From NCBI GenBank assembly GCA_050633265.1, contig JBOEGE010000005.1:310001-374000 (forward strand): a DNA stretch of 64,000 nt, read 5' to 3'. The DNA comes from JBLHZY01 sp050633265. GTDB lineage: Bacteria > Pseudomonadota > Alphaproteobacteria > Rhodobacterales > Rhodobacteraceae. A program made the position numbers and the translations under genes. The notes beneath the pieces are model-generated. The model was not told the origin of the DNA. It saw only the letters and a program-made list of their open reading frames with translations, and did no database searches. This document shows, piece by piece, positions 7,774-15,877 of the stretch. How positions within the stretch are numbered: the stretch's first letter is position 1; every line of letters starts with the position of its first letter.

Positions 7774-10221
7774 ATGGTAGGCACGAGCAAAATCCTAACG
7801 GTCTCCTATGGTACATTCTCATGTACGCTAGAGGGATTCGACGAACCGTTTTCGACGATGAAGTCGATCTCGGAGTATTTCCGCGACCTCGCGGCAGAAG
7901 ACCGCTATTTTGGCGCCGAGCCGCCAACACCGGACGCAGATATGCTGCACCGGATCGCAGAGCATGAGATCAAACGCCGCGTTGAAGCGCGCGTGAATGA
8001 AAATTCTGTGACCCTGCGCCAGGTCGAAGATGAAGAAGGCAGCACAGGCAATGCCTCCTCTTCGCCGCGCAAAGTCACCCTTGGAGTGGCCGATACAACC
8101 GCCACAGCATCTTCAGGTGATGAAGCGCAAGCTATTGAGAAAAAAGCCGAAAAAGCTGATGAAATCGCGCAAGACGCCGCAGTTATGCCTGTTGCTGATC
8201 CGATTGAAGAGCCCGCCCCAATTCTTGCCGTAGAAGAGGCGCCCTTTGAGGCGGCCGAAGTTTCTGCGCGCATCGAAGAAGAGGTCGCTCAAGAAGCGCA
8301 AACTGAAGCGCCCGCAGCCCCGGTTAAGAATGAGGCCGAGATCCTCTCTGGCGATTCGATTGCCGCCAAGCTTTCGCGTATCCGCGCGGTTGTTTCGGGC
8401 GATGCCCCCGATGGCACCTATTCCGAAGACCAACACGCAGACGAAAGCTTTGCGCCAGCCGCATTGAACGCAATGTTTGACGATGAGGATGAGGCCGACG
8501 CGATTGAAACCGCGCCCATGGCTGAAGCCGAATTTGAGGATGAGGCCGAATCAATTGAGGCAGAGCCCGCTGACGTGGCCGAAGTCGAAGCTGAAGCTGA
8601 AGTTGAGGCTGAAGCTGAGGTTGAAGCTGAGGTAGAAGCAGAGGTTGAAGCTGAAATCGAGGCGACCGAGGTTGAGGCCATCCAAGAGGATGCCGCAAAA
8701 GCCGAAGTCACCGCGATCGAAGAAGTCGAAGCCGAGGCTGAAATCGATACAGAGGCCGAAGATACAATCGCCCTCTCCGCCATCACATCCCAACTCGCCG
8801 CAGATATTTCTGAGCGCCAGTCGGATGCCGATAGCCTTGCCTATGAAGACGAAGACACAAGCGAAGACATCTCGATCAACGCGCTGATCGGCTCCATCTC
8901 TGAGCCAGAAGCCCTTGCCGAAGACGCCGAAGAAAGCGCTTCTGAAGAGGCCGCAGAAGACACACAAACACAGGCCGACGAAGCCCAAGAGGCCCCGCGC
9001 CTCGATGCATCCCGCCGCGCCCGCGCCCGTGTGATCAAAATGCGCAAAGCTGATTTTGAGGCCGAATTCAACGCAGAAACAGCCGAAAAAGAAGCCATCG
9101 AAGATCAAACTACCGAGGCACCAGCCCTTGAAATGATCGCCGATGAAGATGTCGTTGATCCGGCTGAGACAGAGGCCCAAACAGCCCCAGAAGAGAGCGA
9201 AATCGATCTCGCTCAAGAGCTGGGCGATACAAGCCTGTCGCAAGATGATGAAGCCGCGCTTTTGGCTGAACTTGCGGCCGTAAGTGGCGATGATATCGAA
9301 GAAATCGCAGATCAAGACGCGCCCGAAACAGAAGCGCAATCCGATGAAGATGCTCTTGCCGCGATCACAAGCGCAATGGCCCCTGCATCCGATGCAGAAG
9401 CCGATGAAGACGCCGACGCCAAAGAAGCAGACGCCGAAGCAATCGCCAAAGAACTGCGCCGCGCCCGCCTTGAAGCGGCTCCGATTGAAGATGATGCAGC
9501 CGTTTCGCGCCTCATGGCCGAAACCGACCGCGAATTCTCCAATTCCGAGGGCTCGCGCCGCCGCAATGCAATCCAGCATCTCAAAGCGGCCGTTTTGGCA
9601 AACCGCTCGGATGATGAGCCAAAAGAGGACGAAGAAGAAGTTGTTCGCTCGCGCTTTCGCGATGATCTGAACCGCGTCGTAAAGCCAAGCCGCCCATCGC
9701 TCTCTGGTGAAGGCCGGGGGGCATCGCGCCGCCTTGCGCCCTTGATGCTGGTGTCTGAGCAGCGCATTGATGTGCCCGCAGAAGCGCCTGCAATCGCCGC
9801 CGAGGTTGCCCCAGTGCGCCCGCGCCGCATCTCGTCAAGCAATCTGGCCCTGCGCGACGACGCAGAAGAAGAAGGCTTTGATTTGACAGCGGAAAATGAC
9901 GATGCGCAGACAGCTGGCAATATCTTTGAAGACAGCACGTCTTTTGCGGAATATGCCGAAACTGTTGGCGCATCTGAGCTAACGGATCTGCTTGAAGCCG
10001 CCGCCGCCTATACAGCTTTCGTTGAAGGGCGCCCGCATTTCTCGCGGCCGCAAATCATGCGCGCTGTAGCCGCGGTTGAGGCCGACAATGGCTTTAGCCG
10101 TGAAGATGGCTTGCGCTCTTTTGGCCAACTTCTGCGCCAAGGCAAAATCCAAAAGCTGAAACGTGGCCAGTTCACAATTTCGCAGGATACCCGCTTCAAA
10201 CCAGAAGCAAAGCGCGCCTAA
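7774..10221 (+). CDS. large acidic Rhodobacterales protein, function unknown
   Basis: An 815-residue protein with three parts. A conserved N-terminal domain (about 1-75) begins MVGTSKILTVSYGTFSC and has a mixed alpha/beta look. A very long, mainly disordered middle (about 90-700) is dominated by Glu, Asp and Ala and includes a near-perfect Glu-Ala/Glu-Val repeat block. A conserved C-terminal region (about 705-815) contains FVEGRPHFSRPQIM and ends in SFGQLLRQGKIQKLKRGQF, which reads like a winged helix with a basic wing. I recall homologues being annotated as a 'chemotaxis protein CheA' or lipoprotein, but neither a histidine-kinase motif nor a lipobox is present. The start is ATG 7774 behind GGGGAG; earlier in-frame codons lack a good site. 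A strong terminator follows. The acidic tract could mimic nucleic acid or act as a long tether, which is inference. Confidence 0.8.
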   Translation: MVGTSKILTVSYGTFSCTLEGFDEPFSTMKSISEYFRDLAAEDRYFGAEPPTPDADMLHRIAEHEIKRRVEARVNENSVTLRQVEDEEGSTGNASSSPRKVTLGVADTTATASSGDEAQAIEKKAEKADEIAQDAAVMPVADPIEEPAPILAVEEAPFEAAEVSARIEEEVAQEAQTEAPAAPVKNEAEILSGDSIAAKLSRIRAVVSGDAPDGTYSEDQHADESFAPAALNAMFDDEDEADAIETAPMAEAEFEDEAESIEAEPADVAEVEAEAEVEAEAEVEAEVEAEVEAEIEATEVEAIQEDAAKAEVTAIEEVEAEAEIDTEAEDTIALSAITSQLAADISERQSDADSLAYEDEDTSEDISINALIGSISEPEALAEDAEESASEEAAEDTQTQADEAQEAPRLDASRRARARVIKMRKADFEAEFNAETAEKEAIEDQTTEAPALEMIADEDVVDPAETEAQTAPEESEIDLAQELGDTSLSQDDEAALLAELAAVSGDDIEEIADQDAPETEAQSDEDALAAITSAMAPASDAEADEDADAKEADAEAIAKELRRARLEAAPIEDDAAVSRLMAETDREFSNSEGSRRRNAIQHLKAAVLANRSDDEPKEDEEEVVRSRFRDDLNRVVKPSRPSLSGEGRGASRRLAPLMLVSEQRIDVPAEAPAIAAEVAPVRPRRISSSNLALRDDAEEEGFDLTAENDDAQTAGNIFEDSTSFAEYAETVGASELTDLLEAAAAYTAFVEGRPHFSRPQIMRAVAAVEADNGFSREDGLRSFGQLLRQGKIQKLKRGQFTISQDTRFKPEAKRA
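8581..8665 (+). repeat. degenerate GAAGCT/GAGGTT tandem repeat in coding sequence
   Basis: A run of 6- and 12-base units coding alternating Glu-Ala and Glu-Val dipeptides inside the acidic protein gene. Synonymous differences among units (GAA/GAG, GCT/GCA, GTT/GTA) show it is not a recent expansion. Its length could still vary between strains by slippage. Confidence 0.75.
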
Positions 10222-10268
10222 TCCCCGCGCCATAATTCCCCAGTGCACCTGTTATGTGGCACAAATAG

Positions 10269-10307
10269 GGGCGAGAAGAGTGGCAGCTCTTCTCGCCCTC
10301 AATTTTT
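10269..10307 (+). terminator. strong intrinsic terminator of the acidic protein gene
   Basis: A perfect 12-bp inverted repeat (10269-10280 with 10287-10298) with a 6-base loop is followed by a T-rich stretch AATTTTT. It lies 48 bases after the stop at 10221. Confidence 0.88.
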
Positions 10308-10338
10308 GGCGGCACCGATTTAACCGGCTGAAAACGCG

Positions 10339-10581
10339 TTATTTATCGCCCTTATCCGCATCCGGATCGGCCTGGCCAATTCCGCGAAAAACCGATTTCA
10401 ACGGAAAGACCCAAAGCACCCCAAGCCCGACAAAAACGCCAAGTTCAACAAGGATGCTGGGCCGCCCAAAACGCGCATTGATCCAAGCCGCAATCACCAC
10501 GGACAGGATGATATAGATCGGCAATCCCACAAGCAGGATCAGCAAAGACAGGCGGCGGCGGGCTTTATAGGAAAGGGCCAT
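10339..10581 (-). CDS. DUF2842 family membrane protein
   Basis: An 80-residue protein with two hydrophobic segments (about 11-33 and 43-62) beginning MALSYKARRRL, the usual opening of the alphaproteobacterial DUF2842 family. Function is unknown. Its ATG overlaps the purA stop as TGATG, so it is co-translated with purA. The C-terminal tail is charged and presumably cytoplasmic. Confidence 0.82.
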   Translation of the reverse strand: MALSYKARRRLSLLILLVGLPIYIILSVVIAAWINARFGRPSILVELGVFVGLGVLWVFPLKSVFRGIGQADPDADKGDK

Positions 10582-11873
10582 CAGTCTTCAAACGGATCGG
10601 TTACGAGGATCGTATCATCGCGCTCGGGCGAGGTCGACAAAAGCGCCACCGGGCACTCGATCAGCTCTTCCACGCGGCGCACATATTTGATCGCTTCAGC
10701 CGGCAAATCGGCCCAACTGCGCGCGCCCTCGGTGCTTTGTGACCAGCCCGGCATTTCCTCATAAATCGGCGTGCAACGCGCCTGATGATCGGCGGCCGTG
10801 GGCAGGTAATCGATCCGCTCACCATCCAACATATAGCCGGTGCAAATCTTCAGCGTCTCAAAGCCATCCAATACATCAAGCTTGGTGAAAGCGATCCCGC
10901 TCACGCCGCTCGTGGCGCATGTTTGGCGCACAAGCGCTGCATCAAACCAGCCACAGCGCCGCTTGCGCCCGGTCACCGTGCCAAACTCATGCCCCCGCTC
11001 GCCAAGGCGCTGCCCATCCGCATCATTCAGCTCGGCCGGAAATGGCCCTTCGCCAACGCGGGTCGTGTAAGCCTTTACAATCCCTAGCACAAAATCAATC
11101 GAACCCGGCCCGATGCCTGTTCCGGTTGCCGCTTGGCCCGCGATCACATTGGAAGAGGTCACGAAAGGATAAGTGCCAAAATCAATGTCCAATAGCGCGC
11201 CCTGCGCCCCTTCAAACAGGATGCGTTTTCCGGCTTTTCGCTTTTCGTTCAAGACCTTCCAAACGGGAGCTGCATATTCCAAAACGCTTGGCGCGATCTC
11301 GCGCAGCTGCGCAATCAGCGCATCGCGATCAATCGGCTCCAGCCCAAGGCCGCGGCGCAGCGCATCATGATGCACAAGCGCGCGATTCACCCGCAATTCA
11401 AGCGTCGCCGGATCGGCCAGATCAGCCACCCGAATTGCGCGCCGCCCGACCTTATCCTCATAAGCAGGCCCAATGCCGCGCCCGGTCGTGCCGATTTTAG
11501 CGACCGAATTTTGGCTTTCGCGGGCGCGATCCAGCTCGCCGTGAATCGGCAGGATCAGCGGTGTATTTTCCGCAATCATCAGCGTTTCAGGGTTGATGGT
11601 AACCCCTTGGCTGCGCAGCAGGGCGATCTCTTTGACCAAGTGCCAAGGATCAAGCACAACCCCGTTGCCAATCACCGAAAGCTTGCCGCCGCGCACAATG
11701 CCCGATGGCAAAAGCGACAGCTTATAAACAACCCCATCAATCACCAAAGTATGGCCCGCGTTATGCCCCCCCTGAAAACGCGCGATCACATCAGCGCGCT
11801 CAGAAAGCCAGTCAACGATCTTGCCTTTTCCCTCGTCGCCCCATTGGGCGCCGACAACGACGACATTAGCCAT
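10581..11873 (-). CDS. purA: adenylosuccinate synthetase
   Basis: PurA joins IMP and aspartate using GTP, the first committed step to AMP. The 430-residue length is standard. The N terminus carries the P-loop GAQWGDEGKGKIVDWL with the catalytic Asp, then QGGHNAGHT with the catalytic His, and later TTGRGIGPAYEDK and the GTP-specificity motif TKLDVLDG. An AGAGGA ribosome site precedes ATG 11873. It is followed by the DUF2842 gene in an overlapping arrangement. Confidence 0.97.
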   Translation of the reverse strand: MANVVVVGAQWGDEGKGKIVDWLSERADVIARFQGGHNAGHTLVIDGVVYKLSLLPSGIVRGGKLSVIGNGVVLDPWHLVKEIALLRSQGVTINPETLMIAENTPLILPIHGELDRARESQNSVAKIGTTGRGIGPAYEDKVGRRAIRVADLADPATLELRVNRALVHHDALRRGLGLEPIDRDALIAQLREIAPSVLEYAAPVWKVLNEKRKAGKRILFEGAQGALLDIDFGTYPFVTSSNVIAGQAATGTGIGPGSIDFVLGIVKAYTTRVGEGPFPAELNDADGQRLGERGHEFGTVTGRKRRCGWFDAALVRQTCATSGVSGIAFTKLDVLDGFETLKICTGYMLDGERIDYLPTAADHQARCTPIYEEMPGWSQSTEGARSWADLPAEAIKYVRRVEELIECPVALLSTSPERDDTILVTDPFED

Positions 11874-12116
11874 GGTATTTCCTCTTTTGGTGAGAACCCG
11901 CGCCCGTATATCCGGCGATGCCCCCGCTTGAAACCGCTAAATTGGCCCAAAGGTGCAGATCCGCAAAACGAATTGCCCCAAAGCCCGGACCTGCCCCAAT
12001 AAGAGCCCAAAAATCCGCCAAACCGCCCTCAAACAGGCATCAATCCGCGCGCCAAGGGGTTGCGGGGCGCGCCAGTTCTGCCTAGATACCCAAATCGAAC
12101 AACCAAAGGCGCGCCC

Positions 12117-12473
12117 ATGGAAAATGTCATCCTCGTAATCCACCTGATCCTCGCTCTGTGCCTGATCGGCGTGGTGCTTTTGCAGCGGTCAGAGGGCGGC
12201 GGGCTTGGCATGGGCGGCGGCGGTGGCGGCGGCGCAATGACAGGGCGCGCGGCGGCAACGGCTCTGGGCAAGCTTACATGGCTCTTTGCAATCGCGTTTA
12301 TCTGCACATCCATCGCGCTAACGGTCGTTGCGGCGCGGGATTCGCGCATCGAATCGGTTGTTGATCGGGTCGGCGATGCGCCGGCTGCGGCCCAAGAAAC
12401 GGCCCCTGCGGCGGATGCGCTTTTGCCCCCCACGGCTGAGGATGGCAATCTTACGCCACCCCGCGCCGATTAA
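12117..12473 (+). CDS. secG: preprotein translocase subunit SecG
   Basis: SecG is the accessory subunit of the SecYEG channel in the inner membrane. The 118-residue product has two membrane helices (about 3-22 and 50-72) separated by the typical Gly-rich loop (LQRSEGGGLG and a run of glycines) and an Ala/Pro-rich cytoplasmic tail. The start at 12117 gives MENVILVIHL; the upstream extension is not hydrophobic and is rejected. It lies before pyrG, as in many Rhodobacterales. Confidence 0.93.
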   Translation: MENVILVIHLILALCLIGVVLLQRSEGGGLGMGGGGGGGAMTGRAAATALGKLTWLFAIAFICTSIALTVVAARDSRIESVVDRVGDAPAAAQETAPAADALLPPTAEDGNLTPPRAD

Positions 12474-12500
12474 GCACAAAACCACTACAAATTGGCATGT

Positions 12501-12518
12501 TGAGGGCAATCACCCTCA
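12501..12518 (+). other. small stem-loop between secG and pyrG
   Basis: TGAGGG (12501-12506) pairs with CCCTCA (12513-12518) across a 6-base loop. There is no T run, so it is a weak candidate for a leader structure or a partial read-through barrier rather than a terminator. Confidence 0.35.
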
Positions 12519-12639
12519 GCATCTAGGGGTTTGGTTGCGCATGGGTGCCGAATCCTCTATACCTTAAATCCCGTGAGGGGCGGTTCTTTTGGGCCGTCAT
12601 TCTTCATATTTTTGAAAAATTCACGGGGGACGCAGCCCA

Positions 12640-14283
12640 ATGGCTCGATTTGTTTTCATCACTGGCGGCGTCGTCTCATCGCTTGGCAAAGGTCTCGCCT
12701 CTGCGGCCCTTGGCGCTTTGCTGCAAGCGCGCGGCTTCTCGGTGCGCCTGCGCAAGCTTGATCCCTATCTCAACGTTGATCCTGGAACGATGTCGCCCTT
12801 TGAACATGGCGAAGTGTTTGTCACGGATGATGGCGCCGAGACCGATCTTGATCTTGGCCATTACGAGCGCTTTACCGGCGTCGCGGCGCGCAATACGGAT
12901 TCGATTTCTTCTGGCCGCGTCTATTCCAACGTTCTGGAAAAAGAACGCCGCGGCGATTATCTTGGCAAAACGATCCAAGTGATCCCCCATGTTACCAATG
13001 AAATCAAAGACTTCATCAAGATCGGCGAAGACGAGGTCGATTTCATGCTCTGTGAGATCGGCGGCACTGTGGGCGATATTGAAGGCCTGCCCTTCTTTGA
13101 AGCGATCCGCCAGTTTTCCCAAGACAAACCACGCGGCGAGGTCATCTTTATGCATCTCACCCTGCTGCCCTATATCGCCGCATCCGGCGAGCTAAAGACC
13201 AAACCAACCCAACACAGCGTCAAAGAATTGCGCACCATCGGCATCCAGCCCGATGTGCTTGTTTGCCGCTCCGAACATCCAATTCCCGAAAAAGAGCGCG
13301 AGAAAATTGCGCTGTTTTGTAACGTGCGCAAACAGGATGTGATAGCCGCGCCCGATCTCAAATCCATCTACGAAGCGCCCCTTGCCTATCACCGCGAAGG
13401 GCTTGATCAGGCCGTGCTGGATGCTTTTGGCATCTCGCCCGCGCCCCAGCCGAACCTGTCGCGCTGGTATGATGTGCATGACCGGATTGAAAACGCCGAA
13501 GGCCAAGTGCGCGTCGCGATTGTTGGCAAATATATTCAGCTTGAGGATGCGTATAAATCCATCGCCGAAGCCCTCACCCATGGCGGGATGGCCAATCGGG
13601 TGAAGGTCAAAGTCGAATGGGTAGATTCTGAGCGTTTTGAAACAGAAGACCCTGCCCCCTACCTGCAAGGCTATCACGCGATCCTTGTGCCCGGCGGCTT
13701 TGGCGAGCGCGGCACAGAGGGCAAAATCAAAGCAGCCCAATTCGCCCGCGAGCGCAAAATCCCCTATCTGGGCATCTGTCTGGGCATGCAAATGGCCGTT
13801 ATTGAAGCCGCGCGCAATCTGGCCGGAATGGAAACCGCCGGCTCAGAGGAATTCGATCACGAGGCCGGTAAAAAGCGTTTCGAGCCAGTGGTTTACCACC
13901 TCAAAGAATGGATACAGGGCAATCATAAAGTCGCGCGCAAAGTCGATGATGATAAAGGCGGCACCATGCGCCTTGGCGCCTATAACGCGACCTTGGCCGA
14001 AGGCTCCAATGTGGCCCGCATCTATGGCGGCACCCAGATTGAAGAGCGCCATCGCCACCGCTATGAGGTCGATGTGAAATACCGCGAACAGCTTGAAGCC
14101 TGCGGGCTGCGCTTTTCCGGGATGTCGCCCGATGGCCGCCTGCCAGAGATCGTTGAAGTTGAGGATCACCCTTGGTTTATCGGCGTGCAATTCCACCCCG
14201 AGCTCAAATCCAAACCGTTTGATCCGCATCCGCTTTTTGCTGATTTCGTCCGCGCCGCCAAAGAAATCGAGCGGCTGGTTTAA
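12640..14283 (+). CDS. pyrG: CTP synthase
   Basis: PyrG aminates UTP to CTP using glutamine and ATP. The 547-residue protein has the N-terminal synthetase domain opening FVFITGGVVSSLGKGL (P-loop) and the UTP/CTP site region with LDPYLNVDPGTM. The C-terminal class I glutamine amidotransferase domain carries the nucleophile Cys in GICLGMQM and the His-Glu pair in FHPELKSKP. A GGGGGAC ribosome site lies before the ATG. Length and motifs are fully standard. Confidence 0.98.
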   Translation: MARFVFITGGVVSSLGKGLASAALGALLQARGFSVRLRKLDPYLNVDPGTMSPFEHGEVFVTDDGAETDLDLGHYERFTGVAARNTDSISSGRVYSNVLEKERRGDYLGKTIQVIPHVTNEIKDFIKIGEDEVDFMLCEIGGTVGDIEGLPFFEAIRQFSQDKPRGEVIFMHLTLLPYIAASGELKTKPTQHSVKELRTIGIQPDVLVCRSEHPIPEKEREKIALFCNVRKQDVIAAPDLKSIYEAPLAYHREGLDQAVLDAFGISPAPQPNLSRWYDVHDRIENAEGQVRVAIVGKYIQLEDAYKSIAEALTHGGMANRVKVKVEWVDSERFETEDPAPYLQGYHAILVPGGFGERGTEGKIKAAQFARERKIPYLGICLGMQMAVIEAARNLAGMETAGSEEFDHEAGKKRFEPVVYHLKEWIQGNHKVARKVDDDKGGTMRLGAYNATLAEGSNVARIYGGTQIEERHRHRYEVDVKYREQLEACGLRFSGMSPDGRLPEIVEVEDHPWFIGVQFHPELKSKPFDPHPLFADFVRAAKEIERLV

Positions 14284-14354
14284 CCCTATGCGCCCCGGAT
14301 CGCAGGATCATCATCCCCCTTCTCGGGGCGCCATTTTCGCGCTAGGCTGAGCCC

Positions 14355-14759
14355 ATGTTCAACACGCTGATCACATCGCTCAAATCAGAAACTCCCGCGC
14401 CCGCAGATCTTCAGCTCGCGCTTGCGGCCCTTATGGTGCGCGTGGCCAAGGCCGATGGCATCTATGTCTTTGAGGAAATTCGCCAAATTGATGCGATCCT
14501 CGCCAAACGCTTCGCGCTAACCCCGGTGGATGCAACCAAGCTGCGCGACCGCGCCCAAGCGCTAGAAAAAACCGCGCCCGAAACCATCGCCTTTGCAACC
14601 TCGCTCAAATCCGCGATCCCCTTCGCCGAACGCTCGGCCATTGTTGCGGCGATGTGGGATGTGATGCTGGCCGATGGGCAAATCGTCCCCTCCGAAGCGA
14701 CCGCCTTTCACGATGTGGCGCGGGTGCTTGGGGTCGATACCTCCGATCTGGAAACCTAG
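14355..14759 (+). CDS. TerB-like protein 1
   Basis: A 134-residue, mainly alpha-helical protein of the TerB-like superfamily, whose members bind metal or act as membrane-associated scaffolds; the exact role is unknown. Family hallmarks are the paired acidic motifs VAKADGIY near residue 33 and MLADGQIVPSE near residue 105, which sit in similar helices. No signal peptide or membrane helix is seen. A paralogue lies at 17017-17460 with the same two motifs, and a third TerB domain occurs in the DjlA-like protein at 62910. The stop overlaps the AsnC gene stop by four bases. Confidence 0.75.
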   Translation: MFNTLITSLKSETPAPADLQLALAALMVRVAKADGIYVFEEIRQIDAILAKRFALTPVDATKLRDRAQALEKTAPETIAFATSLKSAIPFAERSAIVAAMWDVMLADGQIVPSEATAFHDVARVLGVDTSDLET

Positions 14760-15208
14760 GCGCGCGCATCCTTCGGGCTGCCCATCACGATATAGCTGGT
14801 GATCGAATTGACCTGCGCCAGCGTGCCCAAAACTTCCGTGTGAAAGATTTTGTAAGCGGCCAAATCGCGCACCTCGACCCGCAGCAAATATTCAAAAACC
14901 CCGGTCACATTGTGGCATTCAATCACCTCAGGTGCCCGCGCCATGGCCCGCTCAAACGCCTCCTGCGCGGGCTTGGTATGCAACGATAATCCGACCGTAA
15001 CATAGGCCAGAAAGCCCCGCTCAAGCGCCGCCGGATCAAGCACAGCGCGATAGCCGCGAATGGCCCCGATCCGCTCAAGCTCTTGCACCCGGCGCAGACA
15101 GGCCGAGGGCGAAAGGCCGATTTTATCCGCCAATTCCAGATTGCTGATCCGGCCCTCACCGCCAAGAACCTGCAATATCTTTTCGTCTATCTGATCTATC
15201 TTCGCCAT
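14756..15208 (-). CDS. Lrp/AsnC family transcriptional regulator
   Basis: A 150-residue feast/famine regulator. The N-terminal helix-turn-helix (about 5-60) shows KIDQIDEKILQVL and the recognition region LADKIGLSPSACLRRV. The C-terminal RAM/ligand domain (about 70-145) follows. The start at MAKIDQID (15208) matches the family; an ATG seven codons upstream (15229) is possible, while the much longer open frame reads antisense through the LysE gene and is rejected. It is divergent from the LysE exporter, the common layout for an amino-acid-responsive regulator controlling its exporter. Inverted TGCGAAAT copies lie between the two. Confidence 0.9.
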   Translation of the reverse strand: MAKIDQIDEKILQVLGGEGRISNLELADKIGLSPSACLRRVQELERIGAIRGYRAVLDPAALERGFLAYVTVGLSLHTKPAQEAFERAMARAPEVIECHNVTGVFEYLLRVEVRDLAAYKIFHTEVLGTLAQVNSITSYIVMGSPKDARA

Positions 15209-15217
15209 ATATTGTGA

Positions 15218-15282
15218 ATTTCGCACCATTTCAGCGCACAAAGCAACCAAATTGCGCCTCTCCCCGCATATAGTTGCGAAAT
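15218..15282. promoter_or_regulatory. divergent asnC-lysE control region with inverted TGCGAAAT
   Basis: ATTTCGCA (15218-15225) and TGCGAAAT (15275-15282) form inverted copies 49 bases apart at the edges of the divergent spacer, with a further ATTGCGC at 15251-15257. The second copy overlaps the LysE gene start codon. They could be half-sites for the Lrp-type regulator, which is inference from layout. Confidence 0.3.
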
Positions 15283-15877
15283 GACAGTCACACTCCTCCT
15301 CGCCCTCATGGCTTTTGCCTTCGTCTCCTCGATAACACCGGGGCCAAACAACCTGATGCTGATGGCCTCGGGCGCGAATTTTGGCTTCAAACGCACCATC
15401 CCGCATATGCTTGGGATCGGCATTGGATTCGTCGCGATGACAACGATTGTCGGGCTCGTCCTGATGCAGATTTTCGACGCTTATCCAGTGGCTTACACAG
15501 TGCTTCGCTATGCCTCTGCGGCCTATCTGCTCTATCTCGCTTATAGGATTGCACGCGCCGCACCGCCCGGCGAAGGCGCGAAATCCGGCAAGCCTTTCAG
15601 CTTTCTCCAAGCGGCGGCTTTTCAATGGGTGAACCCAAAAGCATGGACCATGGCGATCAACGCGATGACCCAATTTGCCCCGGATCACAGCCCGCTTTCG
15701 ATCTTTCTGGTCGCGGCGATCTTTGGCCTCGTCAATCTGCCATCCGTCAGCACATGGACATTGATGGGCACGCAAATCCGCCGTTTTCTAACCCGCCCGG
15801 CCCGCCTGCACGCCTTCAACATCACCATGGCGCTGCTGCTGATTGCCTCAATGATCCCGGCCTGGTTGCCCCATTAA
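15281..15877 (+). CDS. LysE/RhtB family amino-acid exporter
   Basis: A 198-residue inner-membrane protein with about six hydrophobic segments and the family signature SSITPGPNNLM near residue 18. LysE-type transporters export amino acids or related metabolites such as lysine, homoserine or threonine; the substrate cannot be read here. Its divergent neighbour is an AsnC/Lrp regulator, the typical control partner. The stop overlaps that of the downstream convergent gene by four bases. Confidence 0.9.
   Translation: MTVTLLLALMAFAFVSSITPGPNNLMLMASGANFGFKRTIPHMLGIGIGFVAMTTIVGLVLMQIFDAYPVAYTVLRYASAAYLLYLAYRIARAAPPGEGAKSGKPFSFLQAAAFQWVNPKAWTMAINAMTQFAPDHSPLSIFLVAAIFGLVNLPSVSTWTLMGTQIRRFLTRPARLHAFNITMALLLIASMIPAWLPH

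Noticed and set aside
8551..9579. Long minus-strand open frame (342 codons) opposite the acidic protein gene
   Set aside because: It is the antisense reading of a Glu/Asp/Ala-rich gene, giving a Phe/Gly/Cys-rich product without motifs or ribosome site; the plus-strand gene has conserved ends and a terminator.
7774..10221. CheA or lipoprotein annotation for the acidic protein
   Set aside because: No Hpt, histidine-kinase, CheW or lipobox motif is present in the sequence.
12501..12518. CTP-dependent attenuator before pyrG
   Set aside because: Only a 6-bp stem without T run or competing structure; the known pyrG attenuation mechanism is from Gram-positive bacteria.
15209..15775. N-terminal extension of the AsnC regulator (189 extra codons)
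   Set aside because: The extension is antisense to the LysE gene; the AsnC family starts at MAKIDQID.
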